Below, piece after piece: positions 23,153 through 33,940 of a stretch of 64,000 bases of DNA; the stretch's first letter is position 1; each line of letters opens with the position of its first letter. The position numbers were made by a program, and so were the translations under genes. The stretch covers positions 248,001-312,000 of the forward strand of contig JASJZH010000003.1 of NCBI GenBank assembly GCA_037178975.1, written 5' to 3'. Source of the DNA: Oscheius tipulae (taxonomy: Eukaryota; Nematoda; Chromadorea; Rhabditida; Rhabditidae). The notes beneath the pieces were generated by a model. That model ran no database searches and was not told the DNA's origin. It saw only the letters and a list, made by a program, of their open reading frames with translations.

Positions 23153-26100
23153 TTAGCCTTTAGGCTTTGCTGACTCTCTCTTTACTCCTTCAGCCAAAAA
23201 ATTTGCAAAGTTTTCAACAACTTTTTGTACTAATTCAGACTTCTGATCAATATGTTTCCAGTCAGTAATCTGAATTCTTTGTTTATGTGGTACCTCTGTC
23301 TACCTACTATTTCCTGAACAGCATCTACAAAGTCAACGGTTCCGCGCTTCTAAAGCAGTTGAGTGGGAAATTTCGGCAGAAAACTTACATTCAATACGTC
23401 GTGCAGCAAATTTTGAACTTTGACTTCGTTAACGTTTACATCTTTTGGTATGGAACCCCAACATCTTCCTTTATTGGCTTTTTGCCGAATTGCTTGATAG
23501 TTGAAAATGTTGTACTTCTGTCTATCTACTAAGAGAATTCTTGTGTAAGTCCTGTAGTCACAGAAGCACATGAGATAGCAAAATAGTTTGTAACAGATCC
23601 TCCACAGCCAGCAACAGATTCTCCAACCAATGTATATGAGGTTGAGAGGGCGAGGTAAAAACCCTTTTTCCTCGAACGCGGCTAAAATCTCATACTTATG
23701 GAACCTGCTATATTTGGCTGCATCCTCGTTCATCTCGTCGTATTTATATCTGAACTTTTGGTACAAGTATAGATAATGAAAGACCTACGATAACAAGGCC
23801 GTAACGACGTTGATTAGGATGATTGAGGTGGTCATCATATAAAGAAACAGCAGAAGAGGAATAAGTGACATGCGAAAAAGGCACCTGATCTGATCAGCTT
23901 CCATAAAGTTAACCGAGTGCCATGATATATTTGAGCATCCGATTATAGTTCCCTCTCGAACCGTGTCTCGATATTCCCCGAGCATCTCGAACCCCCCGCT
24001 TTGCAAGATCTGCCAAATTATGGTCTCATTACTTGTGTTCCGTTCTTCCGTCAGACTGAGGTAAGAGATCGCGTAGATTCCCCAGAAGATACCCAAGACG
24101 AAAACATACTTTGCGACAGATTTACTCTAAAAGTGAGGTTTTTAAAAATCCTTCTCGAACACGGGTCTTCTCTGTCGAAAACTGACCATTTCTTTGATTA
24201 ACTGGATTTTAGCGCCAAAGAAGTCAAATATTAATAAATAATTGAGCATTGTGAACGATTTGACGATGAACCAAATAGTCAGCAGAGGCTCACTTAGAGA
24301 AGTAACGACGGCATAAAATGGCACGTAAACGTAGAAAAAACCAGAAAAGAGATGGAAGACGGCACACACATAGTTACCAACAAACAGTATTTCGTGCAGA
24401 AGCAAGTTTTTACCGTGGTACCACCAAAAGCTTTTGTGCCCATTCTGAATAGTCCAATTTGTTCATCTTGGCCAAAAAGGAAATGCACCCTTCTCTGTTT
24501 TACTACTTTGTAAAATTTTTTCACTGATTCTAGTAGAAGGCATACGAAGATGTAGAAATAAATAAATAACCAGAAATTGTATTTCAAATTTTCTTTCTTT
24601 TTTGGTCTCCACGGTTTCTCCAGCAATACTGCTGCGAAGAAAATAATAAAGACAATATTGAAAATCTGAAAATATTCTGAATTTATTTCTGACCTGATCC
24701 CGCACCATATGCATAATATATTTGATCCGAGGGATGCGTGGTGCGAACACGAAGAGCTTCAAATATTTACAGCCAAAAACACGTTCCGCCGTGCTCCGTG
24801 CTCCTACAGCGGGGTTTAAGTTGGCCGCGGGATATCGAAACGAGGTAGGTGCCATTCGAAAGGGCATCGAAAATGATGGTGCTTCCCAATTTCCAGGAAT
24901 GGATGTCCTCTGCCTCCTGGAGCACTACAAAGTTCTCCATTTTTTGCCGCTTCGGCGTAATTGATTACTTGGTCTCACAAGCGATCCTATTGACCGCGGA
25001 AGCTGCATGTACAGTTTGTGCGATTGAAAACAACTACGCAGAAATAATAAAAATTTTAGATAAACAAAGGAAAATTAATGTTTTTAGTTGGGGATCGAAC
25101 CCGGCAGGAAATAATATCAAAGCTATAGTCCATTTCCAATGAATAGCGGCAGTGAGCCAATTTTTTTAAAGGTTTTTCGAAAACGAAAATATGGGTGCCA
25201 TCACGGACCTTGAAAATTGCGGCGCGAATTCAAAATTTCTTCGACATTTTCAACTTTGCTTTTCCATATTTTTTCCGTTTCTGGTCATTTTTGTCGATAT
25301 TCGAAAAGCTCCAACTAGGGACGAATGGTCCATGAACTGGTTCCCGTCCACACAGACATTCATCCGTATCGTTGTTTTTTTTGTTGTTATAGAAAAAACA
25401 CTGCGGAAATTCAGTACTGGACACAATGGTATTTGTCTTAATCCTTCAGCAAAGCCTTGGCCGGCAATGCATCCATGGCGCAATCCTAGGTTGCGCGGTC
25501 TACGGATCGCGGGGTCGAGAGTTCGGATCACTGGCTAAAAAATTTATTTGGCTTACTGCCGCTATTCATTGGAAATGGACTATAGCGCACAACCTCTGCG
25601 TCACTTGGTCGCATATGCGGTGATTGCTCCGGAAATCAATCACGCCAAAGCGTAAAAATCGAAAGCTTTGTAGTGCTCCAGGAGGCAGAGAGCATCCATT
25701 CCCAGCTAAGAATTTGAGAAACACCATCATATTCGATGCCCTTTCGAATAGCACCTATCTTGTTTCGATATCCCGCGGCCAACTAAAAAAAACCTATCTC
25801 TAGTTAGAGTTACTGTTATTTCAAACCTCACCTAAATCCCTTCCGCTAGGAAGATTTTGATTTCCAGCTTCAAACAATTTGCTAGTTTTTCCAGAAATCC
25901 ATCTAGTATTGATATATTTCTGGCAGGCCACGTGCGAAATGAACTTCTACAAATTATTCCATTCTCGCGTGGACAATATTAACAGACCATGCACTGTCCG
26001 TAATAGGCTACGCAAAGCATCTCTCGCGACGGCTTCAGCCAGTCCTTGGAATGTTTCTTCTTATAAATGGACTCGTAGTCATAGGCTAGTACGTGGTACT

Positions 26101-27042
26101 CTAATTTCTCCTCGTTCTTATTGTACATTTGATCGAAAATAGAGAGGGCCAGTTTTTCGTAGTAGCTGAAGTCTGTGTACTACAGTTCAACATTGATCTC
26201 ACTCGTGATTGTTCTCAAAGTCTTCCTGATCCGGACAGGTAAGTCTCATGGCATTGGAGACATACGCTGCCACCACCAAACTATACAGCGGCGCTTCTGT
26301 GTACTGCCACATTTCGCCGTTATTTTCACTTGTTCCACTTCAAGATATGCGTGTTAGTCACAAGGAATACCTGTCACAAACTCGTCAAAAGTTCTTCCTC
26401 TTTCTTTACTCTTCGCGCTCTCTTCAGTTTGAACTTTACCGTCAAATCCGTCTCGCGCATCCACCATTCTCCTGCAAATAAAGCTCTACTTCTTCATTTT
26501 CTTCTAAACTACTATTATAAACTTTTTTGTCTTTGCGCACCAAACCACCCAATTTAAGTTTCTTCTGAATTCTGCAGAGATTTTGTGTAGCTCATAGCCA
26601 AAGCGTTGTCTCGGCATATTTTGTTATTTTCTGATCTTTATTTATCGTCTAGCTACGAAATAAAGATTCAAAACCAGTAAAATCTTGTCCTATTTGAATA
26701 ATTAGCCGATCTAGCTTGAATTCCTCTACATTTTCTTCTGTTGTGCCCCCTCACCTTTCTATACGTGTTTTTCGTCTGAAAAAGACATGGCAGAGGAATT
26801 CTCCGAAAGCCTTATCTGTCTCGTAAATGCTGACCAATGTTTCTCTAATTACTTTCCAAAGGATCCTATTCATAAGTTGAAGTATCATCTCATGATTTTT
26901 GGCATAGTCATCACTGAACACTTTTTGCTAAATTGGATAGTGCAACTTGTTACGGAAAACTCACTTTCAGCTGGAGATCGTTGATCAAATCTAGCACACC
27001 TTTAAAAGCACTACTCCTAGCTGGCTGCGTAGCTGAGGCCAT
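23153..27042 (-). CDS. TRPM-like cation channel
   Basis: Recognised from several exons. About 26,340-25,820 gives the region just before the membrane part: YYEKLALSIFDQMYNKNEEK, then LCVAYYGQCMKFISHVACQ and an INTRW end, the TRPM homology region 4 pattern (ELA...HTxCQxLLxxxW). From 24,660 to 23,800 come six hydrophobic segments, with the pore around IWQILQSGGFEMLGEYRD and the last helix FLYMMTTSIILINVVTALLS. The exon at 23,766-23,388 has the post-pore pattern KYEILAAFEEKGFLPRPLNLI, as in TRPM (WKFQRY...LPPPLILL). The last exon runs 23,28x-23,153 and ends AKPKG-stop. A first exon at 27,042-26,965 joins one at 26,927 in phase. The N-terminus found here is far shorter than in typical TRPM, where a SLOG-type region of several hundred residues precedes it. 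A 0.9 kb inverted repeat sits in the intron before the membrane domain. Ion selectivity cannot be told. Confidence 0.68.
24821..25782. repeat. large inverted repeat (foldback element) in a TRPM intron
   Basis: Left arm 24,821-25,160 and right arm 25,550-25,782 are reverse complements. They share TTGGCCGCGGGATATCGAAA at the outer ends, CTGCCTCCTGGAGCACTACA in the middle, and TCCATTTCCAATGAATAGCG at the inner ends. The left arm carries about 100 extra bases. The 390-bp spacer holds no gene. The structure lies wholly within one intron of the TRPM-like gene. Confidence 0.88.
25461..25542 (+). repeat. tRNA-like sequence in the inverted-repeat spacer
   Basis: TGGCGCAATCC, then GGTCTACGGATC, then AGTTCGGATCA follow the order and spacing of a tRNA-Arg D-arm, anticodon arm and B-box, and resemble the tRNA-Arg at 1,148. 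The stems do not close well, so it is a relic at most, perhaps the head of a SINE. Confidence 0.3.
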
Positions 27043-27099
27043 GTTGCAAGTGAACAGATAAGAGTGTATCTCTTGTTCTCTGTGTATTGCACTATCGCT

Positions 27100-27938
27100 G
27101 AGCGAAACAAGGTGCAGTGTTCTCGTTTCCATTCGTTGACTACATCTCTCCGTCCTATTACTATCCTATCCGTGTGGTCAATATTCTTGTCCTGCGGAAC
27201 GTTCTTAGTTCATTTTCCGACCCATGATACCCCCTCTTTAGATGCAGGCGCGCCCGAACCCACCAACTTTGGGAGGCTCGTTTCTTGAAGTTTTTCCTAC
27301 TAAAATGTTTCAGATCTAGAATGTTTTCAAAAGCCCTGACTGATTTCTTTTCAACTGTGCCATCCGTTTTTACCACAGTGATAGGGCAGTGCAAGTATTC
27401 AAAGTTGAGAATATTAGGTTTTTGGAAGTTTCATAGCTCAGAGAGGGAAAACCTCTGGGAAAACGGAGTTCGGCTGGTAAAGTTACTCATCAAAAGCTAC
27501 AAAACTGCGCTGTCAGTTGTTAAGGAAAATATAACACCGAGAAGTTGCGCGGGACAAAAATTAAGTCCAAACGGTTTCTCGAGATTCATTCCAGTAGCAC
27601 TTTCTCTGGATCTGAAGAAAGAATGTACATAATTTGTAAGCTCAAAGAAGATGATGCCGATTGCGACTACTGCTACGGTTTATGCGAAAATGAGAGGGTC
27701 TGGATTAGGTCAAAACGACAGGATGGATGGAACAGAAACAGTCAACAAGAAGTTTATGATGGTAGTTTATAGGAAAATGAGGAAGAAGAACTTTATTTGC
27801 TAAAGATTAGAGGGAAGACTGATATTTTACGAAGGACGTTACGTGTTTAGACAACGAAAAAAGACGGAGATGGATGAGTGGGAAAGAGCAGACGAACAAG
27901 CAAAAAAGCAGAAAGGAGTGTGGTAAAGAAAGAGTCGA

Positions 27939-28000
<62 letters not shown>

Positions 28001-28195
28001 CTTCTCTGTCTTCCTCTCTCTCTGTTTCTTTTCCATTGCATCATATTCTTTGTGGAAAAAACATGCCAGTTTGTTTGTTCGCTTTTGCCGACAAACTTTA
28101 TCGATCCCTTGGCAAAAGAATACCGTGGTCTTTCTTCTCTAGGAGTCTGAGTTAAAAAAATTATTTTAGGTTTCATTACAGAAAAGTAAATCACA
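27100..28195. other. spacer between TRPM-like gene and tetraspan cluster
   Basis: Apart from the TA microsatellite I see no gene. Open frames of 70-115 codons at 27,285-27,772 lack splice signals and family resemblance. Confidence 0.4.
27942..27998. repeat. (TA)n microsatellite
   Basis: A pure run of about 28 TA dinucleotides. Confidence 0.98.
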
Positions 28196-28300
28196 GTGTT
28201 CATCAAAAGAACTGATATGATCCTTGGGTCAAAGCAGTCGAAAGTAGGCGGAGATACATGGCTTAAAGTTGAAGTAGATTATAGTGTTATGCTACGCAGC

Positions 28301-29768
28301 TTAATAGCTGTTGTAAGGGTTAACAGCCGGTCCACGCTCATATTTAGGACGACGGCTGAGGATTTTGTCGTTGACGATGGTCAGGATGAACATGCCGGCA
28401 ATGCCGAGGAGACAGCCGGTAATGATTCCGGCACAGGCAGCCAGCCAACCGAATCGTTCGCCAGTTTCGATGATGGTTCTCTGGGAGACGGTACCACCAA
28501 TGCCGATGATGATGAGCCAGCCCATAATGCCGGCTGTGCAGAGGATGACCTCCTGAAAACCATTTGGTTAGGGGATCTCTCCTTTTCAAGAAAAGAGTCA
28601 TGTTTTGACTATAAGCCAGTTTAGATCCTTCAAAAACAGGATTTCAGCCCAATTTGAATTATTTGATGATACATGGTCTTCTTTTCTGTTAGTCAATTAA
28701 AGTGAAAGAAATTTCTACACTTTAATACGAATTGTACGCGACGCGGATGCAACTTTTTAATTGGCCTAAATTTATAGTCGATGTTCAACATTGCTGTCAC
28801 TCTTCGGGTCCAAACTTTAATTTTTCAACATTTTAATGTTCTGCAAAGGTGTAGTCCTGATCAAGGTCTACAGCATTGTAAAACATTATATCGCTGGAAA
28901 CCATTATTTTGAACCCGTTTTATAGCCTGTGACCTCAAGCCAAAATGCCGGCTTGCGCTTTTCCAACCATGGTTTCGGGTGTATTTAAGCTTTGCGATGT
29001 TTTGCAAAGTTGTAGCCCTGATCAAACTCTACAACTTTGCAGAACAGTATTCTGCAGGAAAATCTCTTCTTGAACCCAAAAATAGTAATTTGAACTTTTG
29101 GCTTTTTGGTGACCATCTCACCTCGGTCTATGCCTTATATAGTTAGGCTCGCTCTCTCTTCCTCCTTTCCCCCCCCAATCAGCTTTCTGACTAAACGTAT
29201 CGTTCTCGCGATACGCTCAGACCATGATCGTTGAGTCTAACTAAGTAGCTTCGATAGCAGTCTAGGGAAAAATACTGCTTTTTGGAGAAAAAGGTGCTTC
29301 TTTTTTCCGCCAGTGTTCTCCAGATGCTTTGTAAAAAAAATTTTTGCTTTGCTACGCTCGCTAAGCCCGGTCATGGTTCGAAAGTTGGAATACACTGATT
29401 TGTGCCCAAAACTTCAAAAGTTAATGAAAGTTTTCTAACTCACAGTCATGGCCAGATTGGTAGGAACATAGTCCTCCTCTCCATCTCCTCGTCCACGTCC
29501 AATCAGGAAATAGATGACACAGGAGGCAATACAGTAAAGGAGAGTTAGAGCTGAGACTATGTAGATGATGACAATTTCGTAGTTAATCGAAATGTAGGCA
29601 GTCACGTAGGTCGGGTCGAGCAGTGCCAATACCGCAATAGTTAAGAGCTGGAAAAGTTATGTTTTTTAAACATATGTAGGGTATGGAAATCCAAATAATA
29701 ATGTAACAACTTACCACTACGAGCACCTTTATGCCCATGCAGAGAAAGAGCTGCTTTGGAACTGCCAT
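28301..29768 (-). CDS. four-transmembrane protein (tetraspan, MARVEL-like topology)
   Basis: Three exons, 29,768-29,715, 29,647-29,444 and 28,552-28,301, all phase 0, encode 169 aa. Four hydrophobic segments are clear: LFLCMGIKVLVV plus LLTIAVLALL across the first junction; EIVIIYIVSALTLLYCIASC; EVILCTAGIMGWLIIIGIGG; and LAACAGIITGCLLGIAGMF. A charged loop (GRGRGDGEEDY) separates helices 2 and 3, and the tail RRPKYERGP is basic. A 3' splice signal (TTTCCAG) lies 4 bases before the ATG. The 891-bp second intron carries GCAAAGTTGTAG-type repeats. It neighbours four other small tetraspan genes but is the most divergent. The family is not identified; membrane organisation is only a topological inference. 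Confidence 0.75.
28840..29060. repeat. two tandem copies of a GCAAAG(T)TGTAG...CTACA palindromic motif
   Basis: TGCAAAGGTGTAGTCCTGAT followed by TCTACAGCATTGTAAAACA, and 150 bases on TGCAAAGTTGTAGCCCTGAT followed by CTACAACTTTGCAGAACA. Each unit is a near-palindrome of about 50 bases. Similar half-sites recur at 61,170-61,350 in an intron of LYAR, so this is a dispersed element. Confidence 0.6.
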
Positions 29769-29916
29769 AGTTCTGGAAACTTCGGTGATTTTTGGATACG
29801 GAGAAAAAGAGAGAGGTAGACTTGAGAAAATCTTGATATGAGACGGTATTGATTGGATTGTGTGAGAGACAGAGACATAGAGTGAATGCTACCCAATGTC
29901 TCCCTACCTATTTGTG

Positions 29917-30169
29917 TAGTATGAGTAAGAGGAGATGCATGCGAATAGTCAATAACAGGCTGGAAAGGAAAGGAGGCCGCTAGAGGAAAAGAGAACGAGG
30001 CGGTTTCGGCCGGAAGAGTCCTGTTATCAGTTGTGAAAAGTGAGTCATAAGACTTGTTTATGAAATTTAGAGGAGTTTTGAACAGAATGTAGAATTCCGA
30101 TGATTCCTTGATCAAGTCATGATTGAGATGGCTCGCCTCAATTTTAGGGATCGAACTGTATCTTTGCAT
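29917..30169 (-). CDS. hypothetical exon upstream of the tetraspan gene
   Basis: An 84-codon open stretch starting at ATG 30,169 and ending at a GTAGGG donor, with ordinary mixed composition (for example SSEFYILFKTPLNFINK). It does not join in frame to the ATG at 29,768, so it would be a separate short gene, an alternative leader, or chance. No family is recognised. Confidence 0.25.
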
Positions 30170-30860
30170 ATACCTAACATTCTGAAAACATGAAAAGTTG
30201 TCAAATCAATACGAAAAAAAACGCTCCCCAGTGGGAAAGACTCTGTGAAATTGAAAAAAGATTGTCAAACCATCAAGAAAACAGCTATGTTTACATGGAA
30301 CAGCAGTCAAATGAATGCAGACAGCTCAGAAAACGTGGCAAATTCACGCACAAAAATGTGAGGGAAGGCCGGACAAGATTTGACATAAACAACAATAATT
30401 AGCGGTCAGTAGTCGGTCTGACCAGCTTGTGTAGACTCTCCAGGTGAGCCGGCGGCTGTACAGCGCCGCCGAGCGACCGGCCGAATCGTCTGATTCACAA
30501 AGCAAATACTAGCGTCTCTGCCGAGTCAAGGCTCTCTTCGGTCGCCCATGTGCGCTCCCACCTTCCATCGCTTACATAATAATCGATCACGAGAGTCGCC
30601 ACAACCCGCCCTACGGCACCTGAATCATACACACAGTGGTGGGAGGATGTTGCGTTACGACCTGGGCAAACATTGTCAAAGGTGTAAGGGAGAAGGTCAG
30701 AGACAGAGGCTCCTTACTGTCCTCCCCCTATAGTTATTTTAGACATGCATTGTCTGTCTACAACTAAGAAAATAATTTTACGATATCTGGATAAGAATTG
30801 TTTTGAAAGTGTAGACAATTTTTCTCACCACAAACAACAGTGATTCATACAGAGGCGACC

Positions 30861-30867
30861 ATATAAG
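30861..30867 (+). promoter_or_regulatory. TATA-like box
   Basis: ATATAAG lies 35 bases before the ATG at 30,903 of the next gene. Confidence 0.45.
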
Positions 30868-30902
30868 ACAGAAGAGTAGCACTTGCTCGTTACTACCCCT
30901 TC

Positions 30903-31458
30903 ATGAGTAAATTCGGCTGTCTCACATCCCGAGTAGGTTCAAATCAGAGTCCATGTCCTCCTTTCCAGTTCGTTCTGATCTGCTGGGTTATTGCTAGCAT
31001 CATCTACAATTTCTATTTTCTGAAGAAAATCAAGTTCTCAGATGAAATCAATGCCCACGATGGTTTCGTTGTCATCAGTGCTTTTTTGAATGTGAGAAGA
31101 ACAGAGACAAAGAAATGATTCGTTTCCCAGATCATCCTGGACATCTACGTCGTCATCTTCACCACTATCGACAACCGCAAATGGCTCAAGATAAGCCTCT
31201 ATATAATCGTTAGTCTCTCAGAAAACTCATGACATTTCTACTTTGCAGATTGCCAATATCGTCCTCCTCGTGGGCTGCTTCATTCTTACGATCCTTCGCT
31301 TTTTTGGAGTCTTTGGTGATGAGGAGGTGAAAACCAAGTTTGCCTCTGTCGTTTCGCTTCTAAAAACGGCTATGATCGATATTTTGCTACAAGCACTGGA
31401 GTTCGTCTGGATCCGAAGAATTGTGAAGAAATATAGGGATAGTGAAGAAATAAGCTGA
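30903..31458 (+). CDS. small four-transmembrane protein, cluster member A
   Basis: Four exons, 30,903-30,932, 30,969-31,091, 31,131-31,208 and 31,249-31,458, all phase 0, encode 146 aa. A short leader exon (MSKFGCLTSR) is followed by the helices FVLICWVIASIIYNFYFL, FVVISAFLNIILDIYVVIF, IANIVLLVGCFILTILRFF and a last one ending LEFVWIRRIV, then a charged KKYRDSEE tail. The tail pattern (acidic residue, xxLW or VW, basic IRR/TIKK, acidic run) is shared with the genes at 31,501, 32,431 and 33,312, which makes a local family. The AATAAA signal overlaps the stop codon. No database family is recognised. Confidence 0.78.
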
Positions 31459-31463
31459 ATAAA
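31458..31463 (+). terminator. poly(A) signal overlapping a stop codon
   Basis: AATAAA begins with the last base of the TGA stop of the gene 30,903-31,458, so its 3' UTR must be only tens of bases. Confidence 0.6.
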
Positions 31464-31499
31464 GAACAGTCTGGAGTGACATAGACAGTGATCAAACCC

Positions 31500-31505
31500 T
31501 TTATT
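31500..31505 (-). terminator. poly(A) signal overlapping a stop codon
   Basis: On the minus strand GAAATAAAG contains both the TAA stop (31,503-31,501) and AATAAA. Together with the facing gene, only 42 bases separate the two stop codons. Confidence 0.6.
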
Positions 31506-32161
31506 TCATTGACCACGGTGTTGGCATGGCCTTTGTACTGAATATCGACGCTCTCTTCTTCCTTTCTTCCTCCTCTAGTTCTCTCCGAGCCTGCCGAATT
31601 GTCCAGAGCCAGAGGCACTCGATGCAGAGAATGATCACGTAGATAATCAGCACGTACCATCCACCAACTGTCCCTTTTTGGCTGATTATAACGAAGATGA
31701 GAATTATTGCATAGAGGAAGAGTACAAGGGTGAGAACGATGTCAAAGACTGTTGTCCAGAACGAAATTCTGATGAGAGACAGTTTCCTTATGAAGGCGGA
31801 GACGAGGACTAGGGAGGCTACACAGAGCTGAAAGAAATTGAAACTGTCCCTCTGTTTCTCAGTTTCCATGTGTCTCTGTCTCTCTGTCTCTCTCTTTCTA
31901 TCTATCTCTGTTTTCCTGTCTCTCTGTCTCCGCCCAAGATCCAAATCTTAAACCAACCTTGACTATGACTATAATGAGACTGATAACTGCCACCGCAGTG
32001 GGTTCAAAAACTACCAAATTGTTGATAAAAATGGCGATTCTGATTAAAATGATCATTATTGTGAATAGGATGAGAGTTTGCTGGAAAAGATGCGGTATCC
32101 TGGAATCTCACCAACCTACCCTATCAGAAAATTTGTCAAGTTTCTCTTTGAATGAGGTCAT
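31501..32161 (-). CDS. small four-transmembrane protein, cluster member B
   Basis: Three exons, 32,161-32,120, 32,080-31,958 and 31,827-31,501, all phase 0, encode 163 aa. The leader exon is MTSFKEKLDKFSDR. Helices are LILFTIMIILIRIAIFI, AVAVISLIIVIVKL with LVLVSAF, VFDIVLTLVLFLYAIILIFV and WYVLIIYVIILCIECLWLW, followed by TIRQARRELEEEER. Leader-exon size, first junction and tail match cluster member A on the other strand. The intron 31,957-31,828 is filled with AGAGACAG units. Function unknown; it is probably an integral plasma-membrane or vesicle protein. Confidence 0.75.
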
Positions 32162-32430
32162 GACTGGAAATTCTGGTAGGTAAAGGCCGGTCACTCTTCA
32201 TCCATATTTATAGACATGAGGAGTTTGATGACCATTGTTTGAACTGTACAGCTTCCACAAACATGGGCTATTTTAGGGTCAGCTGGAGGTTTCTTTTTGT
32301 ACGAAATTTGTTGGTGAGAGTTAGAGTGTGGAATGCTGTTGTTTCTTCTCTATCTATTATTGCCTAAGTTAAACAGATGACGCTTACTGAGTACATAAAT
32401 ACGGTAAGGAACAGCCACTTTTCCAATACA

Positions 32431-33073
32431 ATGTCGGGAACCGGCTGTTTCTGCTGCAAATCGAGAGTGAGTTCTTTAAGAAGGCAAGGAGACAGATAGA
32501 CCCGAAGACAGAGAGACTGAGAGTGAGACAGAAAGAGTTTTCCAGACGTGCCTACTTATCTGGATGGCAGTTCAAGGTCTTGGCTCTTTTTTTCAGTTCT
32601 ATCCATTAACTAAAAATTCTGACTATGATATCGTCATACTTACCTGTCTCTATGCTTTCTTCCAGGTTTTTTTTTTGCAAGCAACTCATAGACACGTTGA
32701 ATACTAGTTCACAGGAGCCGCCTTCGTTTTCTACTCAGCTTTGGATAAAAATAGTGAGATGTTGAAGATTGGATTTATTATATACTGGGTTAGTTTTCAA
32801 ATGATATAGTAGCGCTTTTTTTCAGCTAGGCATAGTGTTCATCAACATCATTCTTTCTGTAATCGTTGTATTGTGGATGAACGACATTTACTGGACGTCT
32901 CCTTTGGCGTGGGAAAAAAGAAAGAAGTTCTACTCCAGTATCTGATAATCATGCCGTTTTTTCTTGTGGATCAAGGATTGTTGGCTTGGACGATCAAGAA
33001 GACGATCCGGGAAATTGAGAACGAAGAGAACATTCAGAATTTGGTGATCTTTAATAATGCTTTTATTCCTTGA
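32431..33073 (+). pseudogene. cluster member C, tetraspan copy with frame breaks
   Basis: Leader exon 32,431-32,466 (MSGTGCFCCKSR, donor GTGAGT) joins an exon beginning TCLLIWMAVQGLGSFF near 32,550. Later exons give FVFYSALDKNSEMLKIGF, then GIVFINIILSVIVVLW, and the family tail AWTIKKTIREIENEE, with the stop at 33,073. Two places do not keep frame: the junction into the exon at about 32,720, and a run of six A near 32,910 where the frame shifts before the last helix. Either this is a recently broken copy or the A-run is a sequencing error. A TATA-like ACATAAATAC lies about 33 bases before the ATG. Confidence 0.55.
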
Positions 33074-33264
33074 ATGAATTATTTCAAACGTGCTGTCTCT
33101 GTCTCTCCGTCTCTCGGTATAGTCTAGATCGAACTGGTATGCTTTCGTACAGTTTAATCATCAAGAACAAAAAAAACTTTTTCCCATAAGAGGCGTGACA
33201 AAACGAGCACTATACTTCGGTTTTCGCTAGCAACACAAAGACCTTTGGGTGATTCAGTCCCTCT

Positions 33265-33274
33265 CTATAAATAG
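33265..33274 (+). promoter_or_regulatory. TATA-like box
   Basis: CTATAAATAG lies 37 bases before the ATG at 33,312. Confidence 0.5.
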
Positions 33275-33311
33275 CGCTGCTTTACTACAGTTTTCAATAT
33301 ATATCAACAAG

Positions 33312-33779
33312 ATGGCTTGCTGTTGTTGGATCTCGGCCAGAGTGAGTTGAGATAGAGAAATATCAAAATTTCCAGACCTCTTGATTCTTTGCGGGTTGGC
33401 TGTCATCGTATATCGCAAATGTCATCCAGAGATTCCAATATGGAATAAACGCTAACGCATTTCTTCACTGTATAGGTCCTCTCCTTCACATAACTATCGA
33501 CAGGTCTAAATAATAATCCACTTTTCAGTTTGACATTTTAACTTTGACTGTCGTCGCTGCACTGAAACGAAGTTCGACAAAGCGCAAAGTACCTTTTAAA
33601 TTTTTGCAACTGTACGGCGTCTTCTGGAGCACCAGTTTCAGAGGATATAGGACATATTGGACAGTAACCCTGGGTGTTTATGCCTTACTCTTTTTTTCAT
33701 CCAAGGACTCTTTGTTTTGGCTATCAAGAAGACAACTGAGAAAGAAACCACAGCAGTTGTCAGACGCGATCGGCTGTAA
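33312..33779 (+). pseudogene. cluster member D, degraded tetraspan copy
   Basis: The leader exon MACCCWISAR with a GTGAGT donor at 33,342 is the counterpart of the leaders of members A and C. The next stretch reads LLILCGLAVIV but only in a shifted frame, and soon meets a stop. The last part reads LFFIQGLFVLAIKKTTEKET before a stop at 33,779, the same tail pattern as its neighbours. Several frame breaks make it a likely pseudogene, although its TATA-like box and leader are intact. Confidence 0.5.
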
Positions 33780-33940
33780 ATAAATACTGAACTTGTCTAA
33801 ACACATCTGTTAGAAATGTCGTCGTCCTGTGGAGACAGAGAGATAGGAAGGGAAAAATGGAAAGTAGTGGTAGTGATTGGACAGCTATTGATGCAGAAAG
33901 ACAGAGGGAGAGTAGAAAGAGAGACATATCTCTTCTCGTT

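Noticed and set aside
27942..28036. Tyr/Ile repeat peptides across the TA microsatellite
   Set aside because: Pure (TA)n translation in several frames.
28365..28556. Met/Pro-rich plus-strand open frame
   Set aside because: Shadow of the last exon of the minus-strand tetraspan gene, which has clear helices and splice sites.
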